Positions 26,101 to 34,070 are shown, counted from the first letter of the stretch. The stretch is 64,000 bases of DNA from PALSA-1296 sp037143335 (GCA_037143335.1 JBAWZA010000013.1:25367-89366), one strand, 5' to 3'. The notes: generated by a model not told the origin, from the sequence alone. Numbers and translations are program-made.

Positions 26101-26724
26101 GCCACGCAAAATTATCGGCTTCGTTATCAAGAGAGAAAAAATCTTGTGCAGTATAACACTGGTCCTGAGAAATCATACCTCCGTGAATTATCTCTTCGCG
26201 GAAGGTTTCATCTTTCGTATGAAATCGGCAATGAAACCGAGCTAACGCAAACTATAGATAATCTCACGGCTGATACGCATTCACTCGGTCAAACTCATTC
26301 TACAAAACGAATTGATGTTCGTTCTGAGTGGAACTACGAGCCATATATTTCACCGTTCGGCTTTACGTTGACTGGAGAAATATCTTCCGCAACAGATCAT
26401 ACTCCCGCACCAGTAACGAATGCCTTTCTCAATAGCCTCAGTCTCGGTATTCGTTACCGAATCTCGAACTCAACTCGTTTGCGATTTGAACTCGGACGTG
26501 ATGAACTTAGACTCAGTGGAGGCTCAACTTCATTTACGAATGTCTATTCACTCACGCAAGGACGCAATCCGGGAAGTACTTGGCTCTGGGGGATTTCGTT
26601 TGATCTGCAGTTAGCTTCCGGGATTGTGCTCACCTCAGTGTATAACGGCAGATCAGAATTAAGTTTTGATGCTACGCGAAATGTGATCCACACTGCCCGA
26701 GCAGAAGTCAGAGCTTCATTCTAA
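23149..26724 (+). CDS. Giant outer-membrane beta-barrel protein (SprA-like region)
   Basis: This protein of about 1191 residues begins at GTG 23149 (MKEGFGVVFVSAVIALALAL then a GRAQ cleavage region); the frame extends to TTG 23065 inside rsmI, but that would bury the signal peptide. The body is a long series of amphipathic beta strands ending in the barrel-type RAEVRASF. Around residues 305-395 it has GPYRLQGKNGER, VFIDGSQLMRGELNDYVIDY and SRITIDFEYTDEQYSRS, resembling the module found in SprA-type T9SS outer-membrane proteins and relatives. Near 870 it has a calcium-loop-like DLNGNGKQDPEEF. Function unrecognised; export or cell-envelope assembly is an inference. Confidence 0.75.
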   Translation: MKEGFGVVFVSAVIALALALPIVGRAQTRTIEVAISSINDSLITLPDDFIIPSSLALKLDNTIDLRSPSDFSLDTNLRFIVLTPLLRNTVFGVAVGSMEKLPSHVLQIRYSVLPINLKRSYTLYPLPNQKIDSVRIQHIDSSHQPLSVEQNPQQQRELALTKSGGITRGISGGSTQDIAFTNSFNLTFAGDLGTELSFKGALSEESTPIQPEGNTQILRDVDRIYLEINAGKIFAATLGDYTLDLNPKLRVLANTNSEYDQIFAKFTRKVLGAKADVLAGPTEIIVSGSATKGRFSTLAFAGLDGVQGPYRLQGKNGERNIIIVAGTEHVFIDGSQLMRGELNDYVIDYGLSEIRFTNKRFISSQSRITIDFEYTDEQYSRSLVATSQTSSFFDDKIRLSTSYIREGDDKDNPKILLLSDSDKTILQRAGSDPLKAGKSGVIFIGRDSSGRAKGNYIKVDSLITGIERIFFRYAPYDTAASLYNVSFGFSGSGKGAYIRNGIGEYSFVGSGLGDYDTTMYFPLPTRSQLFATQLVVRPISPLIIGSEFALSDFNANLFALPNGIQDNAYRIFGSFHDTIGRAVMSVHYAERFTGSQFNPIDRDRKVEELRNYGIDQSANSAVGLPLAERERKVSTSLGLTPLSLGVDYGLFTRGRDQYKAERFAGYMTLTEDTAFFPRTQVTFAKINTTDSVTLSNSVWSTITGSIKKSFIQGLLRLTPCFMFETNSRQANLIGVNDSLIATSFRFHQLTPSVDVVIGNNIAFGLQLQLRSDDSATSGAFAHTSDATTILFNSRLTNLSGFSSQLDLGVRKKNYADSVSTTRNGGNASSFLMRWIPRYQSANNILSIDGLYEASEQRAARVERIFFPVQKGLGSYRYLGDLNGNGKQDPEEFALARYSDEGAFILLNIPTEALFPVTDLRSSLRLRLSPLNYLSTETSVRIEENSSDAHTSDIYLYKLSHFLNDSTTLRGTIELQQDVNVLENNATQNYRLRYQERKNLVQYNTGPEKSYLRELSLRGRFHLSYEIGNETELTQTIDNLTADTHSLGQTHSTKRIDVRSEWNYEPYISPFGFTLTGEISSATDHTPAPVTNAFLNSLSLGIRYRISNSTRLRFELGRDELRLSGGSTSFTNVYSLTQGRNPGSTWLWGISFDLQLASGIVLTSVYNGRSELSFDATRNVIHTARAEVRASF

Positions 26725-26841
26725 TTCCCCTCTGTAGTGACGAGCATAAGCGTCTGTGTATCATGGTTCATGTTTATACCGTTGCCCTGACCCCATAAAA
26801 TGATTATTCCCTGTTCTGCGTTATAAGGCTCCATCTATTTT

Positions 26842-27924
26842 ATGTGTGCGATGAAACCGAGTATTACAGCAGCAAACCAGACAGAACTATGCGAGCAGAA
26901 AGCCTCGCAGGTCATGCGCTGGATTTCGGAGATGGAAGACGTTGCCAAGACAGAATTTGCCGTCGTCCGTCTATTCGAGCAAGGCGTCTTGCCTGAAGGC
27001 ACAAAGGGGTTCTTGCATATTCTTCTTGAGTCGCAGTTCGTCGGGGATAGGACTGGACTCGAATTACAACCGGAAAAAATTCGAGAACTACTCATTGAGG
27101 CTTTCCAAAATACAGCTCACTATTTACTCAGCCCACAATCATTCCTTGCCGATTTCCTCACACTTGATACTGATTCGATCAACATTAGTACCGACGTACT
27201 TTTACGCCTAAGCTATCTTGTTGACTATCCGTACTTCAGCGAGTGGATAGACGAGTGGCTTGATGCTCGATGCTCGAAAGGGAATAGTGCGATTCCAAAA
27301 TCTGCATTCGAGGAATTTCTCTTTCAAACCGATCAACTCGTTACACAAAATGTAAGCACGGAGGAGTTGGCTACGCTGTTGGAACCGCTGATTCATTTCT
27401 ACGGCGGTGATCGCTTGCCAGATGAAATGGCATGGACATTTTTTGAGGATAAGCGTTTGCAGAGTGCCGATAGTGCCGAACATACAGGGTTCGATGCATC
27501 TGAACTTGCTATCGCACTAAAAGAGGCGAAGCCGATGAGTGAGCCAATCCAAAGTTCTGATGATTTTGCGCCTATCCCCGAATACGATTCGTTCTTGAAA
27601 GAATTGCGAGAGATCGGTGTGATACTCCCACCTCCACATAAAGATCACTCGGTCGCCACTGAAGCTTCGCTTCCGCCGATGGAGATATTTCTTTCCAAAA
27701 AAGCTCGGACAAAATTAATAGAGAAAATTTTTCAAGGCAATGAGCTTGAGTACAATCGCGCAATGGATCAACTCAATACCTCCGCTGATTACAAACAAGC
27801 GCAATTAAATTTGCGGACAATTTTAGGAATGTACAAGGTTCGAGCAGGTTCTAAATCTGCTCTTCGGCTTGAATATGCACTACATCTCCGTTACGGAATA
27901 CAAGTCGAAAATATACTACCATGA
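26842..27924 (+). CDS. Conserved-looking protein of unknown function
   Basis: This 360-residue protein is acidic and largely helical, with no signal peptide, membrane segment or recognised motif. It has a low-complexity linker near 235-285 (EAKPMSEPIQSSDDFAP, ILPPPHKDH) and a C-terminal helical region (ARTKLIEKIFQGNELEYNRAMDQL) ending RYGIQVENILP. Two starts are possible, ATG 26842 and ATG 26851. Its stop overlaps the obg start by 4 bases, so it is translationally coupled to this GTPase. Confidence 0.7.
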   Translation: MCAMKPSITAANQTELCEQKASQVMRWISEMEDVAKTEFAVVRLFEQGVLPEGTKGFLHILLESQFVGDRTGLELQPEKIRELLIEAFQNTAHYLLSPQSFLADFLTLDTDSINISTDVLLRLSYLVDYPYFSEWIDEWLDARCSKGNSAIPKSAFEEFLFQTDQLVTQNVSTEELATLLEPLIHFYGGDRLPDEMAWTFFEDKRLQSADSAEHTGFDASELAIALKEAKPMSEPIQSSDDFAPIPEYDSFLKELREIGVILPPPHKDHSVATEASLPPMEIFLSKKARTKLIEKIFQGNELEYNRAMDQLNTSADYKQAQLNLRTILGMYKVRAGSKSALRLEYALHLRYGIQVENILP

Positions 27925-28925
27925 AATTCATAGATCAAGCCAAAATTTCTGTTACTGCCGGTAAAGGTGGCGATGGTGTCATCGCATGGCGCAAAGAAAA
28001 ATATGTACCCAAAGGCGGACCCAACGGTGGCAATGGCGGACCGGGTGGCAATGTCATCTTCATGGCTGATCCTCAGCTCTCGACTTTGCTCGATTTCCGA
28101 TATGTCAGAAAATATGAAGCGCCAGACGGCAACCCTGGCGAAGCGGATAATTGCACCGGAAGAACAGGCACTGATCTTGTCATTCGCGTACCAGTCGGTA
28201 CGGTGATTAAAGACGGCGTGACCACGGATGTTCTCGCTGATATGATCGAGCCATTTCAACAAGCAGTAATTGCGAAGGGCGGCAAGGGTGGCTTGGGAAA
28301 TAATTTTTTCAAATCACCAACCAACCAAGCGCCACGTCATCGCACTGTCGGCAAACCCGGCGAAGCGTTCGAGCTTGAGTTAGAATTAAAACTTCTTGCT
28401 GACGTCGCTCTCGTTGGTTTTCCCAACGCTGGAAAATCTACACTCATTAGCAGAATATCTGCGGCGAAGCCGAAGATTGCAGATTATCCGTTCACAACGC
28501 TTGTACCAAATCTCGGAATCGTCAGTGCACCGGAAGACCACAAGTCCTTCGTTGTTGCTGATATTCCCGGTCTCATCGAGGGAGCAAGTGCGGGCAAGGG
28601 ATTGGGTATTCAATTCTTGCGACATATCGAGCGCTCGAAAGTATTGCTTTTCTTACTCGACGGTTCCGACACTCTGCAAACTCCGGAAGAGTCTTATGCA
28701 ATCTTGAAAAAAGAACTGAAAACATTCAGCAAAGAACTCATCGGCAGACCCAAGATTGTAGCCATCACAAAATCAGATGCCTTCACTCCTGAACAAGTTG
28801 AGGAGTATTCCAAAATTTCGTTTGATCGGAAGAAACCACTCATCATCAGTGCTGTCGTAGGTACAAACATCCCGACGTTGGTATCCAAACTTTGGGATCT
28901 GCTGAAAAAAGAGCAGGCTTTATGA
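27921..28925 (+). CDS. obg: GTPase Obg
   Basis: This essential GTPase acts in 50S ribosome assembly and stress control. It has 334 residues. The Obg fold with glycine-rich helices fills 1-157 (KGGDGVIAWRKEKYVPKGGP, GGNGGPGGNV). The G domain follows with G1 GFPNAGKS at 166-173, DYPFTTLVPNLG, G3 DIPG at 213-216 and TKSD. It ends soon after the G domain, so the variable C-terminal OCT domain is absent. It is coupled on both sides by 4-base overlaps. Confidence 0.97.
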   Translation: MKFIDQAKISVTAGKGGDGVIAWRKEKYVPKGGPNGGNGGPGGNVIFMADPQLSTLLDFRYVRKYEAPDGNPGEADNCTGRTGTDLVIRVPVGTVIKDGVTTDVLADMIEPFQQAVIAKGGKGGLGNNFFKSPTNQAPRHRTVGKPGEAFELELELKLLADVALVGFPNAGKSTLISRISAAKPKIADYPFTTLVPNLGIVSAPEDHKSFVVADIPGLIEGASAGKGLGIQFLRHIERSKVLLFLLDGSDTLQTPEESYAILKKELKTFSKELIGRPKIVAITKSDAFTPEQVEEYSKISFDRKKPLIISAVVGTNIPTLVSKLWDLLKKEQAL

Positions 28926-29299
28926 TTTATTTTTATCTTGCAATTGGCTCCGTTGCCGGAGCGATTCTTCGGTATCAATTGGGTTTGTGGATTCCGGGAC
29001 TTGCGACAGACTCTGCGGGATTTCCGTGGTCAACACTACTCATCAATGTGTCTGGCTCTCTGGTGATGGGTTTCTTGGTAGAGTATTTCGATTCATCAGC
29101 TTCGACCAAAGAAATAAAGTTGATGCTCACCGTCGGTTTCTGCGGATCTTTCACCACGTTCTCTACATTTTCGCACGAGACAATATCGCTCTTCAAAGAT
29201 GGAAGACTTGGTGTTGGACTCTTATATGTTGGTCTAAGTTTCGCACTTGCTGGCGGAGGATACGTGCTGGGGTATCTCGGTGCACGTGCACTGAAATGA
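28922..29299 (+). CDS. crcB: Fluoride exporter CrcB/Fluc
   Basis: This small fluoride channel works as a dual-topology dimer. It has 125 residues and four membrane segments, with INVSGSLVMGFL at 41-52 and the fluoride-path signature GFCGSFTTFSTFS at 72-84. ATG 28922 overlaps the obg stop as ATGA, which decides the start. The single copy implies a homodimer. There is no room for a fluoride riboswitch upstream. Confidence 0.95.
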   Translation: MIYFYLAIGSVAGAILRYQLGLWIPGLATDSAGFPWSTLLINVSGSLVMGFLVEYFDSSASTKEIKLMLTVGFCGSFTTFSTFSHETISLFKDGRLGVGLLYVGLSFALAGGGYVLGYLGARALK

Positions 29300-29316
29300 G
29301 GGGACTAATTTTTTTG

Positions 29317-29400
29317 TGCCTAGAGTCGGACTCGAACCGACACACCATTACTGGCGGCAGATTTTGAGTCTGCTGCGTCTACCAATTTCGCCATCCAGGC
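29317..29400 (-). tRNA. tRNA-Leu (CAA)
   Basis: An 84-base class II tRNA: acceptor GCCTGGA/TCTAGGC with one G-U pair, anticodon loop CTCAAAA giving CAA, a long variable arm, and T-loop GGTTCGAGTCC. CCA not encoded. It sits between crcB and greA. Confidence 0.94.
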
Positions 29401-29448
29401 ATTTTCAAACGGGAAGCGATTAACACTTCCGACTTCGTATAGATTTCC

Positions 29449-29928
29449 TTATCTCGTAATCTCTAATATCTGAAACTCCAACGTGCCGGCGGGTACTTTT
29501 ACTTGTACCATTGCGCCGACGGCATTATTCAAGAGTGCTTTACCAATCGGTGAAGAGACAGAAATTTTGCCACCTTCAAAATCGGCATCCTCAGCGGAGA
29601 CGATCTGGTAGGTTGCCTCTTTCTTGGTTTTCTTATTCACGACGCGTACCTTCGTGAGCATCCCAACTTTATCGAGCGAAATCTGCGATTCGTCAATAAT
29701 GGTCGAATTCATCAGCATCACTTCCATTTTATGGATGCGAAGCTCCAATAGCCCTTGCTCTTCGCGGGCTGCGTCATACTCTGCATTTTCCGAAAGATCA
29801 CCTTGTGCGCGAGCCTCGGCAATTTTGCCGGCGATCTCTTTTCGAGCGTGAATCTTCAGGTGCTGAAGATCTTTCTCAATCTCCGAGAGCCTCTCGCGCG
29901 TCACATATACTACTGAATGTCCTGCCAT
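29449..29928 (-). CDS. greA: Transcription elongation factor GreA
   Basis: GreA enters the secondary channel of RNA polymerase and stimulates cleavage of backtracked RNA. It has 159 residues from ATG 29928 (MAGHSVVYVTRERL); the frame continues upstream into the leader hairpin. The N-terminal coiled coil carries GDLSENAEYDAA at 43-54 with the catalytic acidic tip, and the C-terminal globular domain has ISVSSPIGKALLN. A terminator-like hairpin lies in its leader. Confidence 0.96.
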   Translation of the reverse strand: MAGHSVVYVTRERLSEIEKDLQHLKIHARKEIAGKIAEARAQGDLSENAEYDAAREEQGLLELRIHKMEVMLMNSTIIDESQISLDKVGMLTKVRVVNKKTKKEATYQIVSAEDADFEGGKISVSSPIGKALLNNAVGAMVQVKVPAGTLEFQILEITR

Positions 29929-29941
29929 ACACAAATAAATA

Positions 29942-29975
29942 AAAGAAGGCATCCGCCGAGGCGAATACCTTCTTT
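29942..29975 (-). terminator. Attenuator-like hairpin in the greA leader
   Basis: On the minus strand AAAGAAGGTATTCGC pairs with GCGGATGCCTTCTTT using two G-U pairs, followed by TTTTATTTATTT, and the greA ATG comes 13 bases after the stem. The G-U pairs only work on the minus strand, so the RNA is transcribed toward greA. No minus-strand gene lies upstream for it to terminate. Confidence 0.6.
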
Positions 29976-30161
29976 CGGATTTTAAGTTTTATACTAAAGA
30001 GATTTTTTCGTCATTCTGTTCCCAAAGGGGGAGAGGATGCTTTAGTTCAGACAAGCAAGAAACGCCATTGATGACCACTTACATGACGAAAACAGAATAA
30101 AAGGATACTGCGAGCAGAAAAATAGGTGATGATGAGCATTGTTTGAGGATATCGCTTTTCG

Positions 30162-30169
30162 TAGTTTTG
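30162..30169 (+). promoter_or_regulatory. TAnnTTTG promoter box of the 30229 gene
   Basis: TAGTTTTG lies 59 bases before ATG 30229, with TTTG at 30142-30145 as a possible upstream box. The same octamer precedes the gene at 958. Confidence 0.4.
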
Positions 30170-30228
30170 TATCAACAAGTTCATGCTATTGCATGAGTCA
30201 TTTTTTCAATAAGACAAATACTACAACG

Positions 30229-30810
30229 ATGAACATCCAATCACAAAGCTGGCAAGACTTACAAGTCGCACAGCCAATAGACCCGAAATCAATTATCCTG
30301 TCAGCGGCGCTCAACAGCACAACCGGTACATGGCAGAGAAGTACGAACGCACTTCAGACTGCATGGTCAGGTACGAATGCACTTGCATTTACTGGCAATA
30401 ATACAAGTGTCGCATCCTATGACCTAACAGACGGTGCCACAGTCGTTGACGCTGCTCAGTGGACAATTGCGCATCAAATGGTAAACGCTGCGACCAATAT
30501 CGCGCCGAGCATGAACAAAGTCGTCTTCGTTCGCGCAGGCGAAATATGGGACAACAAACTCGAACTCAATTTCGGGGCATCGAGCTACAATAATGTTCAG
30601 CTGACATTCCGCGATAATCTCGGAACATCAGGGCAGTTCGTAAACGGCGCAACAGGCGGAGTACCGGTGTATAATTTCGGGAATGGAATAACCGGAAATC
30701 AGATTCTGCATTTAACGATTGCCTACCCAGGGGTTTACTCAATGGTATTGCTAATGGTACTCTCAAGCAATTGGAGCACGTTTGAATTCGAGCTAGTGGT
30801 ATTGCCATAA
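30229..30810 (+). CDS. Lectin-like (LamG/ConA-fold-like) protein of unknown role
   Basis: This 193-residue protein starts MNIQSQSWQDLQVAQPIDPK, without signal peptide. The sequence alternates short beta strands with polar loops: ALAFTGNNTSVASYDL, QWTIAHQMVN, NKVVFVRAGEIWDNKLEL, NNVQLTFRDNLGT and ILHLTIAYPG, in the order expected of a concanavalin/LamG-type sandwich. The last 22 residues are hydrophobic and unlike the rest; another frame there reads NGIANGTLKQLEHV, so the end may be frameshifted. The ATG at 30229 fits the promoter box; the frame itself is open back to 30139. Confidence 0.55.
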   Translation: MNIQSQSWQDLQVAQPIDPKSIILSAALNSTTGTWQRSTNALQTAWSGTNALAFTGNNTSVASYDLTDGATVVDAAQWTIAHQMVNAATNIAPSMNKVVFVRAGEIWDNKLELNFGASSYNNVQLTFRDNLGTSGQFVNGATGGVPVYNFGNGITGNQILHLTIAYPGVYSMVLLMVLSSNWSTFEFELVVLP

Positions 30811-30821
30811 ATAAACGAATA

Positions 30822-30846
30822 CCCTCTCCATGAAGATTGGGGAGGG
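30822..30846. terminator. Hairpin after the lectin-like gene
   Basis: An 8-bp stem with one G-U pair (CCCTCTCC at 30822-30829 with GGGGAGGG at 30839-30846) and a 9-base loop begins 12 bases after the stop codon. There is no T tract on the plus strand. Confidence 0.4.
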
Positions 30847-30893
30847 CGCTGAGATTCAAACAGTCAAACTCACGTTAATTACAAAATTTTACC

Positions 30894-32069
30894 ATGCCAC
30901 CTCTAAGAAATAATATCGTCACTGGACGGACAATTATTGGGACAACTGAAGACAATCTGCTTTTAGGCACTCGAGCTAAGAATTCGAGTATTCCATTGTC
31001 GCCAATTGACTCACCTCTTCGGGTTCATACCAATTTACTCAATCCGGGTTGGGTAAGATTTAGCAAAAAAACAGGTGGTATTAGTTTGGCGCAAACACAT
31101 ACCATCTTTGTGCATGGCAAGCCAGTCCTCCATCCATGCCAAACAGGGAACGAATGTAGTTGTGACGGTACATGTATTGGCGACCAGAATCCTAATTTCA
31201 CAAAAAGAAAGCAGACAATTGCTACAACGCTCGGTTCAGACCAACCAGGGGGTACAGGAGGCGGTAAGGTATGTTATACAGATATCTGGGTAGATGACTA
31301 CAGTGGATGTCCAAATGGCGTTTATAACCCTCTGCTCTGTCCGGGGGGGTACACAGTTAAAGTCCCAATTGCTTGCCCAGATGACGGCAATAATGGCCTC
31401 GGTGGTTTTGGTTTAGACCCAACAGGTGGAGGCTTTCGACCAAGCGGGGGCGGGAGTATGGATCCAGATGATAAGAACACAAACAAGAAGGATGGCACCA
31501 AGGTACCGATTATAATCACATCGAAAACAAAATTACTAAAATTTAAAGGTACAAAATTCGAGTTACCAGATTGGAATGACAATGACCTGGGAAGTAAGAG
31601 AGATGCAACGAAAACAAGCAGTACGTCTAACTATTTAAAGGAACTTAATGAAAAAAAGAAGCAACTCACAAGCGACACCAATGAACTCAAAGAAATCCTA
31701 AATCAACTCAAAACTTCAACAAAAGAAGATAATCAGTCTGATCTAAATAAGTTGATAGATTTAATTCTAATTCTTCTCCAGATTGCACTACGTAATCTCC
31801 CTAAGACACCCCAAACCCCAGGGTCAGATTGGGATCCTGATGCCATTGATGCTGAGCGTAAAAGAACTTCTTTGAATCTCGAACTTGATAGAATTAGTTC
31901 TTCGCTTTTAGAATTGCTTTCAAAATTGAACAACGACCCAAATTTTTTTCTCCCAGGTATAAGCAACACTGATTTAAGAAAAATGTTAATGTCTGGCTTA
32001 TCAGACCTCGCTGACATAAGATCGGAGATAGCTGGCCTCAATTTGAACCGTGGCAAAAGGTATAAATGA
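30894..32069 (+). CDS. Cys-rich, Gly-rich, coiled-coil accessory protein
   Basis: This 391-residue protein was not recognised. Residues 1-75 are beta-rich (NNIVTGRTIIGTTEDNLLLG). A cysteine cluster follows (HPCQTGNECSCDGTCIG, then KVCYTDIW, SGCPNGVYNPLLCPGGYT and ACPDDGNN), about eight Cys within 75 residues. A Gly-rich hinge (about 170-195) leads to a basic linker and a long helical coiled coil (YLKELNEKKKQLTSDTNELK and LNLELDRISSSLLELLSKL). No signal peptide. It ends 21 bases from the convergent ankyrin lipoprotein gene. Confidence 0.6.
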   Translation: MPPLRNNIVTGRTIIGTTEDNLLLGTRAKNSSIPLSPIDSPLRVHTNLLNPGWVRFSKKTGGISLAQTHTIFVHGKPVLHPCQTGNECSCDGTCIGDQNPNFTKRKQTIATTLGSDQPGGTGGGKVCYTDIWVDDYSGCPNGVYNPLLCPGGYTVKVPIACPDDGNNGLGGFGLDPTGGGFRPSGGGSMDPDDKNTNKKDGTKVPIIITSKTKLLKFKGTKFELPDWNDNDLGSKRDATKTSSTSNYLKELNEKKKQLTSDTNELKEILNQLKTSTKEDNQSDLNKLIDLILILLQIALRNLPKTPQTPGSDWDPDAIDAERKRTSLNLELDRISSSLLELLSKLNNDPNFFLPGISNTDLRKMLMSGLSDLADIRSEIAGLNLNRGKRYK

Positions 32070-32090
32070 CAATGCCATTAGGGAAATGAT

Positions 32091-33230
32091 TTATTTAAGC
32101 AAATCCAGGACATCATAATTTAAATCCTGAGTGGCCAACTGATAGGGTGTTAAAAGATTACTGTTAACTATATTTTTGTTTGCCCCGTGACCTAGAAGTA
32201 GTTTCGTAATCTCTCGCTTATCGTCTCTAAATTTTTTCAAGTCTTGAGCAGAGCCACCATATTTACTGGGTGTTTTTGTTGCGTAGTGTAGAGGGATATT
32301 ACCTTTGTTGTCAACCACATTGATTTCTGCGTTGTTCTCGATGAGTAACTTTACCACCTCAATACAATTCCAGTACGCAGCATAATGCAACGCACATGCA
32401 CCATAATTATCTTTCTCGTTTATCTTCGCTCCGTATTTGATCAATTGTTGGACTACACCTACTTCGTTTGAACATCTCCCTGTATTACCTAAAAAAGTGG
32501 AGTAGATAAAGGGTGTTCTCCCCTCTCGATCTTTTGAATTAACATTACTCCCTGCTCCCAGAAAAGTGTTTACGAACTCAACGTTCGATTGAATGACTGA
32601 TATGAATAGCGGTGTCTTGCCAGAACTATCGCTTCGGTTAACATCGGCTCCCGATTTGATTAGGAGTTTAATCATAGATAAAGAATTCTCTTTCGGTTCA
32701 TAGGCTAGTGTATGGAGTAGTGTTGCACCATTTGATCTTAATGTTTCATTCACATTAGCACCGTTTGAAATAAGAAGGTTTAAAATCTCTGTACTGGAGG
32801 AAGTAATTGCCAGTAGTATAAGAGGTTCAGAGCCACGATTTTGGGTACTATCTCTTCTGTTAATATCATATCCGTGTTTTAGGAACATTCGGACAATCTC
32901 TAGAGATTTTGCCGTATCAATTGCATTTAGTATTATGGGCCAAAAGATAGAATTGTTTCCCCGTTTAGACGTTAGATATTGGTCCGAACGATGGTTGAGA
33001 AGAAAATTTACCGCATTAGGTCTTAATGATTCGGAGGCTATGAATAGTAGTGTTGCTCCCTTTTCATCCTGATACCGAGTAAGATTTGAGTCCGCTTTTA
33101 TATATTTTTCCAAGATTGTGGTATCATCATTCGATACGGCGTCGAGAATTCCTTTCGGGAACACAAACGCTGTCGGTTGTGCGTTGCAGCCTAAGGCAAA
33201 GAAAAAAAGACAAAAAACACTAAACTTCAT
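32091..33230 (-). CDS. Ankyrin-repeat lipoprotein
   Basis: This protein of about 379 residues starts at ATG 33230 with a lipoprotein signal (MKFSVFCLFFFALGCNAQ; lipid Cys in LGC). The frame is open further upstream, but the lipobox decides the start. About eight ankyrin repeats follow, with consensus pieces such as GKTPLFISVIQSNVEFVNTFL, GRTPFIYSTF, GACALHYAAYWNCIEVVKLLI and GNIPLHYAT. Ankyrin repeats bind proteins; membrane-anchored periplasmic ankyrin proteins include immunity and stress-protection factors, but no partner can be proven here. Confidence 0.85.
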   Translation of the reverse strand: MKFSVFCLFFFALGCNAQPTAFVFPKGILDAVSNDDTTILEKYIKADSNLTRYQDEKGATLLFIASESLRPNAVNFLLNHRSDQYLTSKRGNNSIFWPIILNAIDTAKSLEIVRMFLKHGYDINRRDSTQNRGSEPLILLAITSSSTEILNLLISNGANVNETLRSNGATLLHTLAYEPKENSLSMIKLLIKSGADVNRSDSSGKTPLFISVIQSNVEFVNTFLGAGSNVNSKDREGRTPFIYSTFLGNTGRCSNEVGVVQQLIKYGAKINEKDNYGACALHYAAYWNCIEVVKLLIENNAEINVVDNKGNIPLHYATKTPSKYGGSAQDLKKFRDDKREITKLLLGHGANKNIVNSNLLTPYQLATQDLNYDVLDLLK

Positions 33231-33383
33231 TAAAGGTAAACAACAAGGTTTTAGGAAGGATTCTGTTAGATGAAAGAATTCAATTTGAGTTGAGCCACAT
33301 CTCTCAGACCTATACAGGGAAAACACTTTCCCTCGGTTTGCTGTTTACATGCGACTTTAAATCTTTTTTTGGAAATTTGTATT

Positions 33384-33545
33384 ATGAGTAAACCACTTGT
33401 TGGCGTTATTATGGGAAGTTCTTCGGATTGGGACGTCATGAAGAATACTTCAAAGTTTCAGCAAAGCGTGCGAATCACCCCTTCAACTTGCGCGTCCGAC
33501 GAAGGTACGGAGGTGAGTGATTATTTTGTCTTTTCTATTTTTTAG
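33384..33545 (+). pseudogene. purE 5' fragment (truncated AIR carboxylase/mutase)
   Basis: ATG 33384 opens MSKPLVGVIMGSSSDWDVMK, the unmistakable N-terminal nucleotide-binding strand and loop of PurE, the N5-carboxyaminoimidazole ribonucleotide mutase of purine synthesis. Resemblance ends near codon 25 (base about 33460); the frame then runs through unrelated sequence to TAG at 33543-33545, against about 160 residues for a full PurE. The 3' part overlaps the antisense HTH gene. It is a remnant left by a deletion or insertion; a working purE must be elsewhere. Confidence 0.75.
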
Positions 33546-33785
33546 TCCAAACATTTTTCTGAGCGCGCGGCGGACATTATCCACCGAGTGAGGCTGAATT
33601 CCTAATTTTTTGGCAATCTCTTTCGAGTTGCTGTCAATCAGTAGTAGCGCACATACCTTGAGTGGTTTCCTGTCAAGTAGCGGATACTTCGATGTAAGTG
33701 AATTCAGAAAGTGTGGATGCAGTTTCTCAAGTTCAATGGAGAAATCTTGCCAAGCGTCAATGTCGTTTAAGTCGCGGATTGCCAT
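33483..33785 (-). CDS. LuxR/GerE-type HTH protein, short
   Basis: This 100-residue protein has a C-terminal LuxR-type helix-turn-helix: KPLKVCALLLIDSNSKEIAK, then LGIQPHSVDNVRRALRKMFGL. The front part (WQDFSIELEKLHPHFLNSL) looks like the stretch that precedes the HTH at the end of larger Bacteroidota regulators, so it may be the tail of a longer gene that lost its sensor half. ATG 33785 is the first start after an in-frame stop. Its 3' end overlaps the purE stub. Confidence 0.6.
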   Translation of the reverse strand: MAIRDLNDIDAWQDFSIELEKLHPHFLNSLTSKYPLLDRKPLKVCALLLIDSNSKEIAKKLGIQPHSVDNVRRALRKMFGLKNRKDKIITHLRTFVGRAS

Positions 33786-34070
33786 AATTGAGTCGGATAA
33801 ATATGTGATGCAATGTTTTTAAATCGTCGAAAGCGAAACTATGCAAAAAAAAAGAGCAGGTCTAATGGATCGAATGGGTCATAAATACAATGCTAATAGA
33901 TTAACCGTGGTTCCCAAACGGGGGATATTGAAAATTATCTAAACTTTATGGCTATTATTTTTCAGAAATCGGCAAGTAATAATTTCGTCTCTCCCTTCTC
34001 CACCCGGGAGTTTAATTAATGATAGATGTGATGTGCAACCATTCGTTTCGGGTTCTGTTGTAAATAACCT

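Noticed and set aside
28922..29299. Fluoride riboswitch before crcB
   Set aside because: crcB overlaps obg by ATGA, leaving no leader.
30720..30810. Frameshift in the lectin-like gene
   Set aside because: Frame +0 reads NGIANGTLKQLEHV, in keeping with the fold, but it meets a stop after 21 codons and the next bases form a hairpin, so the evidence is too thin to call.
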